Assembly (NCBI GenBank): GCA_030035585.1
Contig: CM057469.1
Span: forward strand, 20,082,501-20,146,500
Reading direction: 5' to 3'
Length of the DNA stretch: 64,000 nt
Source of the DNA: Dugong dugon
Taxonomy: Eukaryota; Chordata; Mammalia; Sirenia; Dugongidae
Positions 10,905 to 22,060 of this stretch are shown here, one piece after another. Position 1 is the stretch's first letter, and every line of letters begins with the position of its first letter. Under the pieces are notes generated by a model that was not told the origin of the DNA, searched no databases, and worked only from the letters and a program-made list of their open reading frames with translations. A program made the translations under genes and the position numbers.

Positions 10905-11510
10905 TTTAAAAAATATTTTGTTTTCAGTGAAAGTTTATACAGCAAATTTGGTTCCCATTTGACAATTTTTACACAAATTTTTCAGTGACATTAGTTACAG
11001 TTTTTACAATGTGTAAGCATTCTCTTTAATTGCATTCTAGTTGTTCCATTTCCAGTACTCTAGTTTCTCTGCCTCCTTATCTTTTCACCTTTGCTTTAGA
11101 GTAACTGTTGACCTTTTGGCCTTTTGGTTCCATACACCTTTTTTTTTTTTTTTTTAAAGAAGCCCAGTACTCACAGGTAGTATCCTTTATTTTATGTGCC
11201 AATCTGTTATTTTGCTAAAAGGTGACCTCAGGGAATAGTTCCCGGGCAAGATTTAAAGAGTATCTCAGGGCGATAGTTATTCTGGACTTTGTAAGAATTT
11301 AAGTTCTGTTTCGCATTTTTCTCCAGTTCTATCAGGGTCCATCTATTGTGGTCCTGATCAGAAAGATTGGTAGGTGGTAACCAGACACCATCTAGTTCTT
11401 CCGGTCTTGGGATAGATGAGGCTGTGGCTCCAGAAGGCTATTAGCCATGTAGACTAGTTTCTTCTCTGAGACTTTGGTTTCCTTCTTCTACTTCAATTTT
11501 AACAGGTTCA
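10905..11510 (-). repeat. Afrotherian-type interspersed repeat, unnamed here
   Basis: Shares ordered blocks with 41288-42168: GTTTA.ACAGCAAATT.GGTTCCCATTT, TTACAGTTTTTACA.TGTGT, GGTGACCTC.GGGA, CACCATCTAGTTCTTC.GGTCT and GACT...TTTGGTTTCCTTC. The same blocks occur reversed at 27985-28669 and 30371-30535. The + orientation copy ends in (CAA)n then A-rich DNA, which suggests a retrotransposon 3' end. I recognise the family as common in elephant-like sequence but cannot give its formal name. Confidence 0.7.
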
Positions 11511-11633
11511 AATAGAGCTCATTTTCTCTTTTCTTCCTCATAACCCCACCTCCTAACAACCCCATCCCCCAAATAAACAAGAACAACTACTGTATAATGT
11601 GTGCTGGTGCTCTCTCTTTCTCTCTATCTCTTA

Positions 11634-11634
<1 letters not shown>

Positions 11635-11676
<42 letters not shown>
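11635..11676 (+). repeat. (AC)21 microsatellite
   Basis: A perfect 42-nt dinucleotide tract following a TCTCTCTTTCTCTCTATCTC pyrimidine stretch. Likely polymorphic in length. Confidence 0.97.
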
Positions 11677-11678
<2 letters not shown>

Positions 11679-11839
11679 CGTTCCTCCTCTTGGCATTGGG
11701 CATGATCCTTGTTCCTTCCTTCTTTTACCAACCCTCTGCCCACCATCTGCTCACTCAGCTCTGTAGATCCTACATCATAAATTACTCTGCAGACTCTTCC
11801 TTCTCCCTCTCCACTGCTCCTGTGTTCATGTAGACTCTC

Positions 11840-12816
11840 ATTTCCTCTCACAAAACTCATGATTCTTCAAATTCAGCTCAAAAATCCTCATTTTACTGAA
11901 ACTTTCCCTGCATCTATTTTCTTTTCTTGGAGTCCCTGATGTTACTCTCTCCTTGCTTTTCTTTGTGTTCTTTTCACTGCCTGGGAATATCCTCCCTGTC
12001 TTAGGTATCTAGTGCTGCTGTATCAGAAATACTACAAGTGGGTAACTTTAACAAACAAAGATTTATTCTCTCACAGTCTAGGAGGCGAGAAGTTCGAATT
12101 TAGGGTGCCAGCTCCAGGTAAAGGCTTACTCTGTCTGTCAATTCTGGGGAAGCTCCTTGTCATCAATCTTCCCCGGTTGAGGAGCTTCTCAGCTTAGGGA
12201 TCCTGAGTCCAAAGGATGCACTATTTTCCTGGCTCTTATTTCTTGGTGGTATGAGGTCCTCCTGTCTCTCTGCTTGCTGCTCTCTTTTATATCTGAAAAG
12301 AGATTGACTTAAGACACAACCTAATCTTGTAGATTGAGTCCTGCCTCGTTATCATAACTGCCAATAATCTCACCTGATTAACGTCACAGAGGGAGGATTT
12401 ACAACACATAGGAAAATCACATCAGATCACAAAATGGTGGACAATCACGCAATACTGGGACTCATGGTCTAGCCAAATTGATCCACATTTTTTGAGGACA
12501 CAATTTAATCCATAACACTTTCCCTACCTGATCAACCTCTGGCCTCATTTCAAAGCCCAGGTAAAATGCCATTAGCTTCTGTTTAGGTTCACCTGACTCC
12601 TTCTCTGTCATCACTGAACTGTTCCTGGGATGTGTTTTCATATCCCTTTATACATGTGTCTGTTGTAGCTCTTCTTTGTATTATAGTTGCTTATTTATGT
12701 TGGACTCCCAGGTAGGTAGAGCATCTTGAAGGGAGGCACCATGTTGTAGTCATCTCTCTCTAGAGCTCTGTCAGTATAGAGAGTCAATAAGTGTTTCTGG
12801 AATTCAATGGAATTGA
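11840..12816 (+). repeat. L2 LINE 3' end, split by an LTR
   Basis: The left part (11840-11996) and right part (12518-12816) together resemble the L2 3' end: TCAGCTCAAAAATCC, then CAACCTCTGGCC, TGTATTATAGTTGC, AGCATCTTGAAGGGAGGCAC and GAGTCAATAAGTGTTT. The LTR at 11997-12517 interrupts it. Confidence 0.65.
11997..12517 (-). mobile_element. Solo LTR, ERVL-MaLR-like
   Basis: On the + strand TGTCTTAGGTATCTAGTGCT to TTTAATCCATAACA, same family and orientation as 3507-4037 and 29488-29992. It contains the TTCTTGGTGGTATGAGGTCC and CACGCAATACTGGGA blocks. The flanks CTCCC and CTTTC are only loosely alike, so the 5-bp target duplication has decayed. Confidence 0.78.
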
Positions 12817-15136
12817 CTGTTAAAATGTGAACTGTATAATCTAAAGCTTAAAACGGTTTATCACAGAAGATGATGTGACTAGGTGAATATGAAAATAAAT
12901 ATGTTTCATGAAACCTTGGTTGGAGATTTGAAAAATAGAGGTTACAATAACCCATCATTAAGGGGAAAGTGCCTGAAACGCAAAAAAAGGGCGGCGGGTG
13001 GGGGGGGGGGGGGGTGGTGGATTTTTTTTCCCTTTTTCCCAAGTCTTCATAAGTTTTCCCTAATGAATTATGTAGCAACGAACTATAGAAATAATCCATG
13101 GAAGTACAGTCTTCTTAATGAATTATCTAAAGAATCTTCTGCTTACAAAGAAGATTACTAGATGTCAAGTAATTCCAGGACTTCCTCAGCTGTTCAGAGG
13201 AAAAGGGCAGCTATGAAGAAGCAACTTTTCAGAGGACAAGGGGCAGAAAGAGATCTAATGTAGCCGAGCATGACATGCATTTAGTACATTGTTATTCTCT
13301 GACTTCATACTCAAGGCTCATGGTAGCACGCTGAGTGGAGCAAGGAAAAGTTCAAGGCATTTAAACTAGACAACCAAAATCCAGTCATTTTGTCAAAATT
13401 TTATACCTTGATGTGAAACAAAAGATGGCAACTCCTCTTTGGTAATTGTAGACTTTAAAGCGATATTAAGGCAGTGTTAACATTGTTAAAAAAAAAAAAA
13501 TTCATCTGATTTGAGATTCATGCTTGTGTCCGGGGGTTATCACGGCTCAATGTAATTTTTTGTCCAAGCGACTGACTCTCAGTACAAATTGTACTTCTGT
13601 CTTTTTATTCTTGATTTTGTGGCACGTTTACATATCACAGGATCTTCAGAGATAAAATTCATAGTGTTCAATTCTTAATTTTTTAAGAAAAAAAATTTGA
13701 GGAATTAATCAAAGGCAAGAGTCTGTAAAAATATTTAACATCATTAATGTAGGTAATAACATACGAAAAAGGCAATGTGTTGGCATATATTTGTCCAACA
13801 GAAATACAAACAAATGTAGAGAAGATACTGTTTTAATTAATTTTATGCCTTGAACACCTGTTAACCTGAATATATTTTATTTGGTAATAGCTAATAATTT
13901 TTTATACATGTGAGCACACATTTAAATAAGAAACAGGGAAGTTACTCATGCCACAGAGAGAATATACTTTGTAATGGGATTTTAAAATTGAACTTTCAAC
14001 TGAGACCTCCAAGATACAAAAAATACAACATTTCAACTAGGTCACTATCATAAAGGAAATACTTCAAAACCTGTTCTGTGACTGGAATGCACTTATTCAC
14101 TTTAGAATATAAAATAGTGAGGAAAAGGTGAGATAAGAGGAGATTTGTGAAGAGACCATACTGGAGAGTTGGGCTCTGCATTCCCCCATTGCGGAGGGGG
14201 TGGAGGATACTTCTTCATCTCAAGCCAGGGGGCTTTCATGGGATCCCATGGGGAGCTTGGACTGTATTCTCTGAAGTTGGGGGACACTGTGGACTGGAGT
14301 CTTGACTCCCACTCAGGAAATTGAGAAGGAGGCTGCCTAACTGCTTTGGTGGCAGAGCTAAGAGGGAGAGAACAGCCTGCAGGGTAAAGGATGTGTGAGT
14401 GTTTCTGGTGGCCCAGATAAAGTCCCGTGGGAGAGACAGAACTGCTTGGAGCCAGGTTGAGTCCTGCCTAGGAGACCTGGTGCCACAGGGTGAGAGGACC
14501 CCACCAGGAGACTCCCACAGAGCTGAGCAAAGTAGACGAGGGGTGATCAGGAGTAGCCAGCGGAGGAAAAGGCGCATCACCCACATCACAAGGACTGCCG
14601 TCAGAGGAACCCAGAAACGACTTTCCAAAGAGCCGTGGAGAGCCAGCCAGCCTTATACACGTGCCGGCAGCTTCACGGGCCTGCAAACTGTGCAGGGTCC
14701 TGCACTTGGTTTAATGCTCTGCTGTTGCCATCTTAAAATTTTTCATTATTTTTCACCAGGTACCCTACATTTTCATTTTGCAGGGTTTTACAGAACCCTG
14801 AAAATGATGTTGCTGGTTCTGTGTGCCAGTCCAAGAGAGTGCAATGCTAGTTTACAATGATATCAATTTAGTAATAACTGTTTTGTCCTTCACCCAGAGA
14901 CTGACTTGTGGGGTGAAAGAGAAAAACAAGATAGAGAAGCTGAGCCTGCCTGCATTTTGCCCTAAAGGCTTCCAGCCTAAAGAAGACGAATGGGGACTGG
15001 GAGAAGCTTTAATTCTAAATCAAATTCAGAGATTTGATTAAAATCTAATTACTGATTTGAGACAGTGTTTGCATGGTTTGGTCTACTACCTAAAGGTTAA
15101 CATAAAAATACTGAGACCGGATTTCCTCCTACTGTA
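12817..15136. other. Intergenic stretch, mostly unassigned
   Basis: No gene seen. It contains a run of 15 G at 13000-13014 flanked by GCGGCGGGT and GGTGG, an A13 run near 13489, and a moderately GC-rich block at about 14120-14800. The end of that block (GCAGGGTCCTGCACTTGGTT, AATGCTCTGCTGTTGCCATC) resembles a widespread old mammalian repeat. Overlapping open frames on both strands at 14236-14860 lack motifs and look compositional. Confidence 0.5.
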
Positions 15137-15356
15137 AGCAAACCAAACCAAATGAAAGCCACTGCCGTCCGAGTCAATTCCAACTCAGAGGGATCCTATA
15201 GGACAGAGTAGAATAATCCCATAGGTTTCCAAGGCTGTAAATCTTCACAGAAGCAGACCGCCACATCTTTCTCCCAAGGAGTGGCTGGTGGGTTCGAATG
15301 GCTGACCTTTCTTGGTTAGCAGCCGAGTGCTTTAACAACAGTGCCACCAGGGCTCC
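15137..15356 (-). repeat. AfroSINE, long subtype
   Basis: Reverse orientation: GCCGTCCGAGTCAATTCCAA, GACAGAGTAGAATAATCCCA, TAAATCTTCACAGAAGCAGA, GGTTCGAATGGCTGACC, GGTTAGCAGCCGAGTGCTTT and GTGCCACCAGGGCTCC. The head carries the reversed A and B boxes of the tRNA-like Pol III promoter. Confidence 0.9.
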
Positions 15357-16379
15357 ACTGTAACAAACCAGCTAGAATTTTATTAATGAAATATTACAGA
15401 TTCAACAGTTGGACTTTAGAGTGGGTAAAAAGTTAAGTCAGGTGTAGATTTGAAACTTTCCTGCTGATTCTAAAAGTATTTCTATTATAAGAAGAAATGG
15501 CATTTTAAAATGGACGGGGAAACTTCCAGAACAGGATTGCATTTACTGGAGATAAGTGAGGAAGGAGCTGAGGTCATTACCTAGCTGAAGGTTGGAAATT
15601 CACTGTCATTATTTCACCAGTAGCTACTGTGTTGGAAAGTCCAGTCCCCCCAGAGCCAATTCTGAAAAAACTAGAAATGCACAGCACCTAAGGAAGTTAA
15701 AATTATATACTAAAACGAGGCTCTGGGATGACAACATGTATGTATTAGTTTTATTGCATACCGTGATTCTCTGGCACAGCCAGCAATAATAATTATGCAT
15801 GCTTGTTGCTCTGGAATTAAAGCATGAATTCTAGCTCGATGCCCCACAAACAGTTATTTAATTGTGGTTGGTAACTGTCTGTGACCTGAGCATCCTGAAA
15901 TACTAAAGGTAGTGGCCAGAGATTGCTGAAGTTGCCAACTGACTCAGCTGTCTAAGAGGGAGAGAATATGAATGAGAATTTTTTTCATTCATACTCTGGT
16001 AACGTAGCAGGAAAAACAAAATCTGACAATGAAATAAGAGGGAGGTTTCCACAGGGCTTTAAGTATTCCAATTTCATGTGGCAACAGATTAGTGACATAT
16101 CTGTCCCTCAGGTATTCTGATGTGTTACTATACAGGCACTTGACCTATACCTTAAGAAAGACATCTTGGAAAAAGAGAAAAAAGACAATTAGTACTGATA
16201 ACTGTTGCAACCGTGTCTTCCACTACTTACACTTGGATTTAAGTTGTGCTCTTTGAAAATTGCTCGGTTAATCATCTAGGATATTCATTAGTTACAGCTG
16301 TGGATTTATGCGGTTATTTCAGAAATCAAGTGTGGCACAGACTCGCTGGCTGTTCAGCAAAACGATTGCCTTTTCTTCC
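15357..16379. other. Intergenic stretch, no feature
   Basis: About 1 kb of AT-rich sequence. No exon, RNA gene or repeat assigned. Confidence 0.5.
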
Positions 16380-16740
16380 TGGTCTAGACCTCACTTCTTG
16401 ACCTACCTTGTAGTTACGTGGCTTGTGTGAGTTCTAGCTAGTGAAACGTGAGTGGAAGTCATGTGCATAAAATTTCCCATGGGCGATTCTCCATGCTTTC
16501 CCCTTCCACCAGCTTGATGTTGTGATAATGCGCTGAACATGCCAGAACCCTACCGTGGAAGAAACCTGGGCCCCTGCATAAATGCTGAAGGAGACGTCTC
16601 TGCAATGTAGAACTTTACATGAATGAGAAATACACTTCTATTGTTTTGTGCCAGTATATGTTGTGTGTTTGTTGTGGCAGCTAGTGTTACCTTAACAAAT
16701 ATATTCACATTATGGTAACCGAATTTTAGTTTGCTTACCA
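16380..16740 (+). repeat. Old LTR-like repeat
   Basis: Order of weak matches: GTGGCTTGTGTGAGTTCTAG, GAAACGTGAGTGGAAGTCAT, CTCCATGCTTTCCCCTTCC, GAGAAATACACTTCTATTGT and a final TTGTTGTGGCAGC. This order is typical of an old mammalian LTR or LTR-like repeat. Strongly diverged, so the family call is tentative. Confidence 0.4.
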
Positions 16741-16756
16741 CTCACTATATTTTAGA

Positions 16757-16945
16757 CACTAGCTAATATTTAACACTCACACTACCCTGTCAAAGTAGTT
16801 GGAATTGCCGTTTTACAAATGAGGAAATTAAGGCTTACAAAAGTTAAGCAACTTGTCTGAGGTGATAGTTTGTAAGTTTGCAGAGACAGGCTTTGAATTC
16901 AGGTCTGCAAGGCTCCAAAGCCCGTTTGTGCTCTTTAAAATAAAC
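16757..16945 (-). repeat. MIR SINE
   Basis: Contains AATGAGGAAATTAAGGCTTA and TAAGCAACTTGTCTGAGGT, the reversed MIR core, then GCAGAGACAGGCTTTGAATT. Diverged, as expected for this old mammalian SINE. Confidence 0.75.
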
Positions 16946-16989
16946 CACTTTGCATCCCAAGAGGAAAGTACTGTATAAACTGTACATAC

Positions 16990-17098
16990 TGCACAGGTTT
17001 ATTTGTTCATTTATTTGTCCATTCATTCATTTATTAAACAAATATTTATTCTGTGCCTACTTTCTGCCATCTCTTATTCTAGGCATTGGTGACAAGAC
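16990..17098 (-). repeat. L2 3'-end fragment
   Basis: TTCATTCATTTATTAAACAA, ATATTTATTCTGTGCCTACT and TTCTAGGCATTGGTGACAAG match the reversed 3' end of L2. Confidence 0.75.
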
Positions 17099-17155
17099 AT
17101 CCTTTCTATTAAGAAAGAGAAGTAGTAATTTAATTTTTGTTACCTAATGACCTGT

Positions 17156-17941
17156 TATGCAGATGACACAACTTTGCTTGCTGAAAGTGAAGAGGACTTG
17201 AAGCACTTACTGATGAAGATCAAAAACCACAGCCTTCAGTACGAATTACATCTCAACATAAAGAAAACAAAAATCCTCACACCTGGACCAATAAACAACG
17301 CATAATAAACGGAGAAAAGATTGAAGTTGTCAAGGATTTCGTTTTACTTGGATCCACAATCAACACCCATGGAAGCAGCAGTCAAGAAATCAAAAGATGC
17401 ATTGCATTGGGCAAATCTGCTGCAAAAGACCTCTTTAAATGTTGAAAAGCAAAGACGTTACCTTGAAGACTAAGGCGGGCGTGACTCAAGTCATGTTGTT
17501 TTCAATTGCCTCCTATGCATGCGAAAACTGGATGATGAATAAAGTAGACCGAAGAAGAACTGACACCTTTGAATTGTGATGTTGGTCAAGAATATTGAAT
17601 ATACCATGGACCACCAAAAGAACGAACAGATCTGTCTTGAAAGAAGTATGACCAGAATGCTCCTTAGAAGTAAGGATTGCGAGACTATGTCTCATGTACC
17701 TTGGATATGTTATCAGAAGGGATCAGTCCCTCGTGAAAGACATCATGCTTGGTAAAGAGGGTCAGTGAAAAAGGAAAAAGAGGAGGATCCTTAATGAGAT
17801 GCATTGACACAGCAGCTACAACAACGGGCTCAAACATAAAAAGGATTGCGTGGATGGCGCAGGACAGGGCAGTGTTTTGTTCTGTTGTAGGTAGGGTTGC
17901 TATGAGTCGGAAGCGACTCCAGGGCACCTGGCCACAACAAC
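17156..17941 (+). mobile_element. 5'-truncated RTE LINE with target duplication
   Basis: Starts at the YADD box (TATGCAGATGACACAACTTT) and runs to the CAACAACAA 3' end at 17941. It includes TGGATCCACAATCAACACCC, GAACTGACACCTTTGAATTG and AGGGTTGCTATGAGTCGGAA. It is flanked by a perfect 10-bp direct repeat AATGACCTGT (17146-17155 and 17942-17951). Indels break the frame. An AfroSINE follows immediately. Confidence 0.93.
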
Positions 17942-17951
17942 AATGACCTGT

Positions 17952-18108
17952 ATGAGCCCTAAGGGTGAAGTGGTTAAAAGCTCAGCTGCTAACCAAAAGG
18001 TCAGCAGTCTGAATCCACCAGCCGCTCCTTGGAAACCCTATGGGGCAGTTCTACCCTGTCCTATAGGGTTGCAATGAGTCGGAATCCACTGGATGGCAAC
18101 TGGTTTTG
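17952..18108 (+). repeat. AfroSINE directly downstream of an RTE
   Basis: GAGCCCTAAGGGTGAAGTGG, CTGCTAACCAAAAGGTCAGC, CCACCAGCCGCTCCTTGGAA, ACCCTATGGGGCAGTTCTAC and GCAATGAGTCGGAATCC. It is followed by AATGATTTGT (18109-18118), an 8/10 match to the RTE target duplication on its left. Confidence 0.92.
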
Positions 18109-18637
18109 AATGATTTGTAGTACCTTCTAGTTTAAGTTACTACCAGGATATCATGGAAGTACTAAGAAATATCTCTCAGTATCTAATTTAGTCATTGGAA
18201 CTGTACTAAATGCAACCCAAATAGTCAAAAAGAAGGCATAAATTACTGATACTGAGAAATGTTGGCCTTAGGAATACCTGGCTTAATGAAGAAAGAGGGC
18301 TTTCTCTCTGACATTTAGGAGGGACATTCCCGTGGATGAACAGATGTGATAAGAGCAAGAGGAGGAGGAGCCTTCTAGCATATACTTTGTCTGGTTTATT
18401 GGCATATCACAATTGGCAGATTTTGCCAAATTCATAATGGCACAGTCTCACAGAAAGAACTAGGGTATTTAAATAATAGTAAAATAAGCTGATGATACAG
18501 AAATTTATGAAAATATTTAGTGAAGAGCAAAAATAAAAGTTCACTTTTTTCAAATACGTGAGTATATAATCCATTGTAGTTTTATAATACTTAGCTTTAG
18601 GGGTCAATCCATCTAAGATTTACTACAATCTGATGAG

Positions 18638-18845
18638 AGCAACCCACTGCTGGGGAGTCGGTTCTCACTCATAGCACCCTATGGGACAGAGTAGAACTGC
18701 CCATAGGGTTTCCAAGGTTTCCAAGGCTGTAAATCTTTATGGAAGCAGACTGCCACAGCTTCCTCCTGTAGAGCAGCTGGTTGGTTTGAACTGCCAACCT
18801 TTTGGTTAGCAGCTCAGTGCTTTAACCACTGTGCCACTAAGACTC
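18638..18845 (-). repeat. AfroSINE, long subtype
   Basis: GGGGAGTCGGTTCTCACTCA, GACAGAGTAGAACTGCCCAT, a duplicated GGTTTCCAAGGTTTCCAAGG, TGGAAGCAGACTGCCACAGC, GGTTAGCAGCTCAGTGCTTT and CCACTGTGCCACTAAGACTC. The local tandem duplication of TTTCCAAGG is specific to this copy. Confidence 0.9.
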
Positions 18846-18865
18846 TTCTGATGAGGTGAGGAGAT

Positions 18866-18922
18866 ACAGGGTCACTACGGGTCAGAATTGACTGGAAGGC
18901 AACGGGTTTGGTTTGGTTTTTG
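18866..18922 (+). repeat. AfroSINE 3' fragment
   Basis: GGGTCACTACGGGTCAGAAT, GACTGGAAGGCAACGGGTTT. Only the tail is present, so the copy is 5'-truncated. Confidence 0.8.
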
Positions 18923-20055
18923 ACTCATAAGATAAATATTTTGATGCTATAAGTGGAAACAATTGAAAATCCGAGTTGGTAAGAGATACCTGGTATTTCA
19001 GGACACCACTACAACTCTGAGTTAAGTATTTAAAAGAGTGTTGAAGACACTCTTTAGTGCCGGGTTCAGAAGAGACTATTTAAAAAAAAAAAAAAAGAGG
19101 TACTATAGAATAAAAATCTGACCCAGTTTAGCATTTTATAGCAAGAAACTTATAACTGAATCATTTTGCCAATAGGGACTGTTATAGGTCTGATAATTAT
19201 GGGAATAATTCATGTATATTTTATGCATGCATAAACTGATTAGAATTAGGACATGGACTGTGTTTATTAAACGGTTCATGACTTACTGGGAAATATGGGA
19301 AAACGTAAGGTAGCAACCAAGGACTTTACTCTCAGATCTGTTTCTTAAAACAACAGATTTTGTTCTAGAATGCTCGGACAAACAGGAGTCTCCCTTACAA
19401 ACGAAGAAAATTGACTTAAAAATACCTTTAAAAAAAAATTAGATTTCCTACTCTTGTCCACAATCCCAATAGACGTGCATTTCATAAGAGAAAAGATATA
19501 GACATATATGTATAAATACAACCCACAATACAAATACCAGTGGAAATAGTATTAAAGGACTATCATCATACAGTTGTCATGAAAGTATTGCAGAAAGATG
19601 TCTTTTGACCCGATATTGAGTTTAAGGACATGGAAAAACAGAAGGAAGTGTATATCAGAAGGAGGAAGTGGCATCGTCTACAGAAAGAAGCCAAAGGCAT
19701 TGAACAAGACTTTTGCCTTGGGAGAAAATAACAGGAACATTAACACGGCTAGAGCCACTTGGCTAAATAATAATTTTTGCCAGGTGTTTCCAGAACCAAT
19801 AAAACATGGTCTCAGAGAAAAAAGCAAACTTCTTGTTTTATAACTTTCTGGAGTGTGATGTATGGTAAAGAAATACTGTCATTTTGTAAAAACAGTGTCT
19901 CCATTGCAAATATTCTCAGTATCCATGAACTTCGAAAGAAATAAACGGTTATCTTCTTCGTGAATGCAATAAATCATGGCTTCTCCAAAGTCAATGAAAA
20001 CTAATATTTCTAAAAAAGGTTGTAATTTCAAGAATGAATTAGAACGCCACTGCAA
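18923..20055. other. Intergenic stretch upstream of AKT3 promoter
   Basis: AT-rich. No exon or repeat family assigned. An A15 run lies near 19082. Confidence 0.5.
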
Positions 20056-20057
20056 TC

Positions 20058-20120
20058 TGCCTGCAGGGTCGCTATGAGCTGGAATCGACTCGACAGCAAA
20101 AGGGTTGTTTTTTTTTTTGC
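20058..20120 (+). repeat. AfroSINE 3' fragment
   Basis: CAGGGTCGCTATGAGCTGGA, ATCGACTCGACAGCAAAAGG then a T-rich tail. 5'-truncated. It lies about 200 bp from the AKT3 CpG island and is the closest repeat to the promoter. Confidence 0.85.
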
Positions 20121-20756
20121 AACGTGTCTAGTACGTGTGATTATGAGAGCTCACAGGGAGCGCTGTGGACTGCTGGTCGGAAAGGTGTGCTTGGGCTACA
20201 CGGCAATGTCTCCTAGGATAGTCGGGATTAGTTTCGTGTTTTGGGATGACCAGGAGCCCCTCTTCCCTGAGTTCCAGACGGGTGGGTAGCCTTCGCCTGG
20301 CTCCAGCTCCCAGGGTCCGCTCTCCATTGAGCCCCACCCACCTGAGGGGCTCCCAGGTGTCTCCCTTTCGCGCCGCGTCCGACGTCCCCGAGCAGCCGCG
20401 GTGGTCGGGAGGAGCTGCCCTTCCCGGCCGCGCGCGTCTGCGGTTAGGGCGGGTGGGTGCGCCGGGGAAGGCAGCGGACTCCTCCCGCGAAAGCCACCGG
20501 GAGGGGAGCCACAGCTCCTGGGCCTCGGGTGCTCGCCAAGGGCCACGAGGGCGCCGGGGAAACCCAGAACTTCCCGCCCGAGAACGACTGCCCCCACTCC
20601 AGGCTCTGGCTGGCTGGGGGGATGTTCTCGCGAGAGAAGGAGAGGGGGCGCCGGGCGCTGCGGGTTTGGGGGGCCCGGCAGGGAGGGGAGCAGAGGCGGC
20701 GGGCAGGGCTGGGGACGCGGGGAAGCCGCTCGCGCCAGTCGCCGAGAGCCAGCCCC

Positions 20757-20764
20757 TGACGTCA
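20757..20764 (+). promoter_or_regulatory. Palindromic CRE (TGACGTCA)
   Basis: An exact full-length cAMP-response element inside the CpG island (context CCCC TGACGTCA GGAG). Full CREs bind CREB/ATF family dimers. It lies roughly 250-300 bp upstream of the CT-rich region where the first exon probably begins. The sequence match is certain; use in vivo is inferred. Confidence 0.75.
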
Positions 20765-20842
20765 GGAGTTTTCCTCAAAGTCAACAACAAGCCCCGCGGC
20801 GGCGGCGAGAACCGAGCGGCGGCCCCGAGAGGGAGGAAGGAG

Positions 20843-20851
20843 GGGGCGGGG
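20843..20851 (+). promoter_or_regulatory. GC box (Sp1/KLF type)
   Basis: GGGGCGGGG in GAAGGAGGGGGCGGGGAGG, a consensus Sp1/KLF site in the CpG island about 80 bp downstream of the CRE. It is one of several GC-rich motifs here; this is the cleanest. Confidence 0.6.
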
Positions 20852-21034
20852 AGGTGGCAGCGGGGTCCCCCAGGCGAGGCGCGGCCCGAAGGAGGAGGCC
20901 AGAGACGCCCCGACACAGGGCGCACCCCGGGGCCCCTCGCCTCCGCCCCTCGCCGCTTAGCCTGCTGGCCCCATCCCCCGCCCGAGCGGTGTTTTCTGAT
21001 GTTGAATTGAATTTGTAGCCGATATCCGATTCCC

Positions 21035-21377
21035 ATGTAGAGTCTCCGCCTCCTCCTCCCCCCGCCGCCGCCTCCCTCTCTCTGCTCCCTCCCCCTCCCG
21101 CCGCCGCCACCGGCGCCGCCGCCTCCTCCCGCTCCAGCTCCGCGGCCGGGCCCGGCCGGCTCCCTCCCTCCCACCCCTGCAGCCCTTCGCTTGCCCGCCC
21201 GCCGGCCGCACCGGGCTCCAGGGGGGCCAGAGGCTCTGCGGGGTGGGGGGAGGATAGGAGGGGAGGAGGAGGGAGGGGGGACCCCCGAGTCGCCCCCTCT
21301 CCTCCCCCCGCCCCCCCCCGGCTCCATCCTCCGCCGCCGCCCGAGCAGCTGCGGGGCCGCCGCCGCCGCCTTTGCAG
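21035..21377 (+). other. AKT3: Putative AKT3 non-coding exon 1
   Basis: The strongest splice donor in the island is CTTTGCAG|GTAACAGC, with GT at 21378-21379. The preceding 300 bp is CT- and CCG-rich, typical of a 5' UTR. The 5' boundary given is arbitrary because the start site cannot be read from sequence. The AKT3 start codon lies in the next exon and no long open frame here joins it, so this exon would be untranslated. The resulting intron 1 is 21378-32601, about 11.2 kb. Confidence 0.5.
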
Positions 21378-22060
21378 GTAACAGCCACCGCCCCCCACTC
21401 TCGTTCCCCTCCCCGCATCTGCTCTACTCCCTCCAGGCCCTCGGCTGAGTCCTCCCTCTCAGCCTCCCTCGAACAGGGGGTGGCGGCGGGGGTGGGGTGA
21501 GGCGGGGGCGTCGGGCTGTCACCGCGCCGGGGAGGTGGGCGCCGGGGGCAGGGGCGGGGGCTGGGTCCCTGGAGGCTTTGGGGTGTGGGTGGGGAGGCCC
21601 GGGGTTGCCTGGTGTGGATGACATTGACAGCCCCTCACTTTCCGGGGGAAGCTGGGGGGCGACGGTGCACGGGGGCCAGGGAGGGGTGTTCCCGGCCTAG
21701 CCGTACCGTCAGTGTCTGGGCTGCTCCGGCCCCGGCGCCTCTAGTCTCTGCGCAACTCTGGTTCTTTCCCCGCGCCCCACCCGCCTGGGCGCGCGGCGTG
21801 GGGAGGGGGCGCCGGCCTGGCCTGGGGTGGCGGCGAGGTTATGTAACGCGTGGAGCGCCCCGGTGTCTGTGTGTTTGGGTTGGGGGGAGGGTGCTGTCTG
21901 CCGCGCGCCCTATCGCTGGGGCTGTCTGCGCGCGTGGGGTGGGGTGAAGGCGAGGATGCACAGGAGTCCCCCGGGGTCTCCTTCCTCCCCACCCAACCCG
22001 GCGGGCGGCGCACAGGAAAAGGCGGCTCTGGTGGGGTGGGGGGTGTGTGTGGGAGGTGGG

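Larger units (their letters stand above)
20330..22060 (+). promoter_or_regulatory. AKT3: AKT3 CpG-island promoter
   Basis: A sharp 1.7-kb rise in G+C and CpG density inside otherwise AT-rich DNA, free of repeats. It lies 5' of and in the same orientation as the AKT3 first coding exon 11 kb away, so it is inferred to be the AKT3 promoter plus first exon. Visible sites include a palindromic CRE at 20757-20764, a GGGGCGGGG box at 20843-20851, and long CT-rich tracts with CCGCCGCC at about 21045-21130. I see no clear TATA box, which fits a dispersed CpG-island promoter. Long open frames on both strands here come from the base composition. Confidence 0.85.

Noticed and set aside
14236-14860. Open frames of 130-153 residues on both strands
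   Set aside because: Opposed overlapping frames in a moderately GC-rich, probably repeat-derived block. No motif, no Kozak or splice context.
20246-21018. Overlapping 205-254 residue open frames on the plus strand in the CpG island
   Set aside because: Same compositional cause. They overlap each other in different frames and end before the putative exon 1 donor.
20128-21327. A 399-residue open frame on the minus strand across the CpG island
   Set aside because: It is dominated by Gly, Pro, Arg and Ser runs caused by GC-rich DNA. Several other frames on both strands are equally open here, and there is no domain or splice support.
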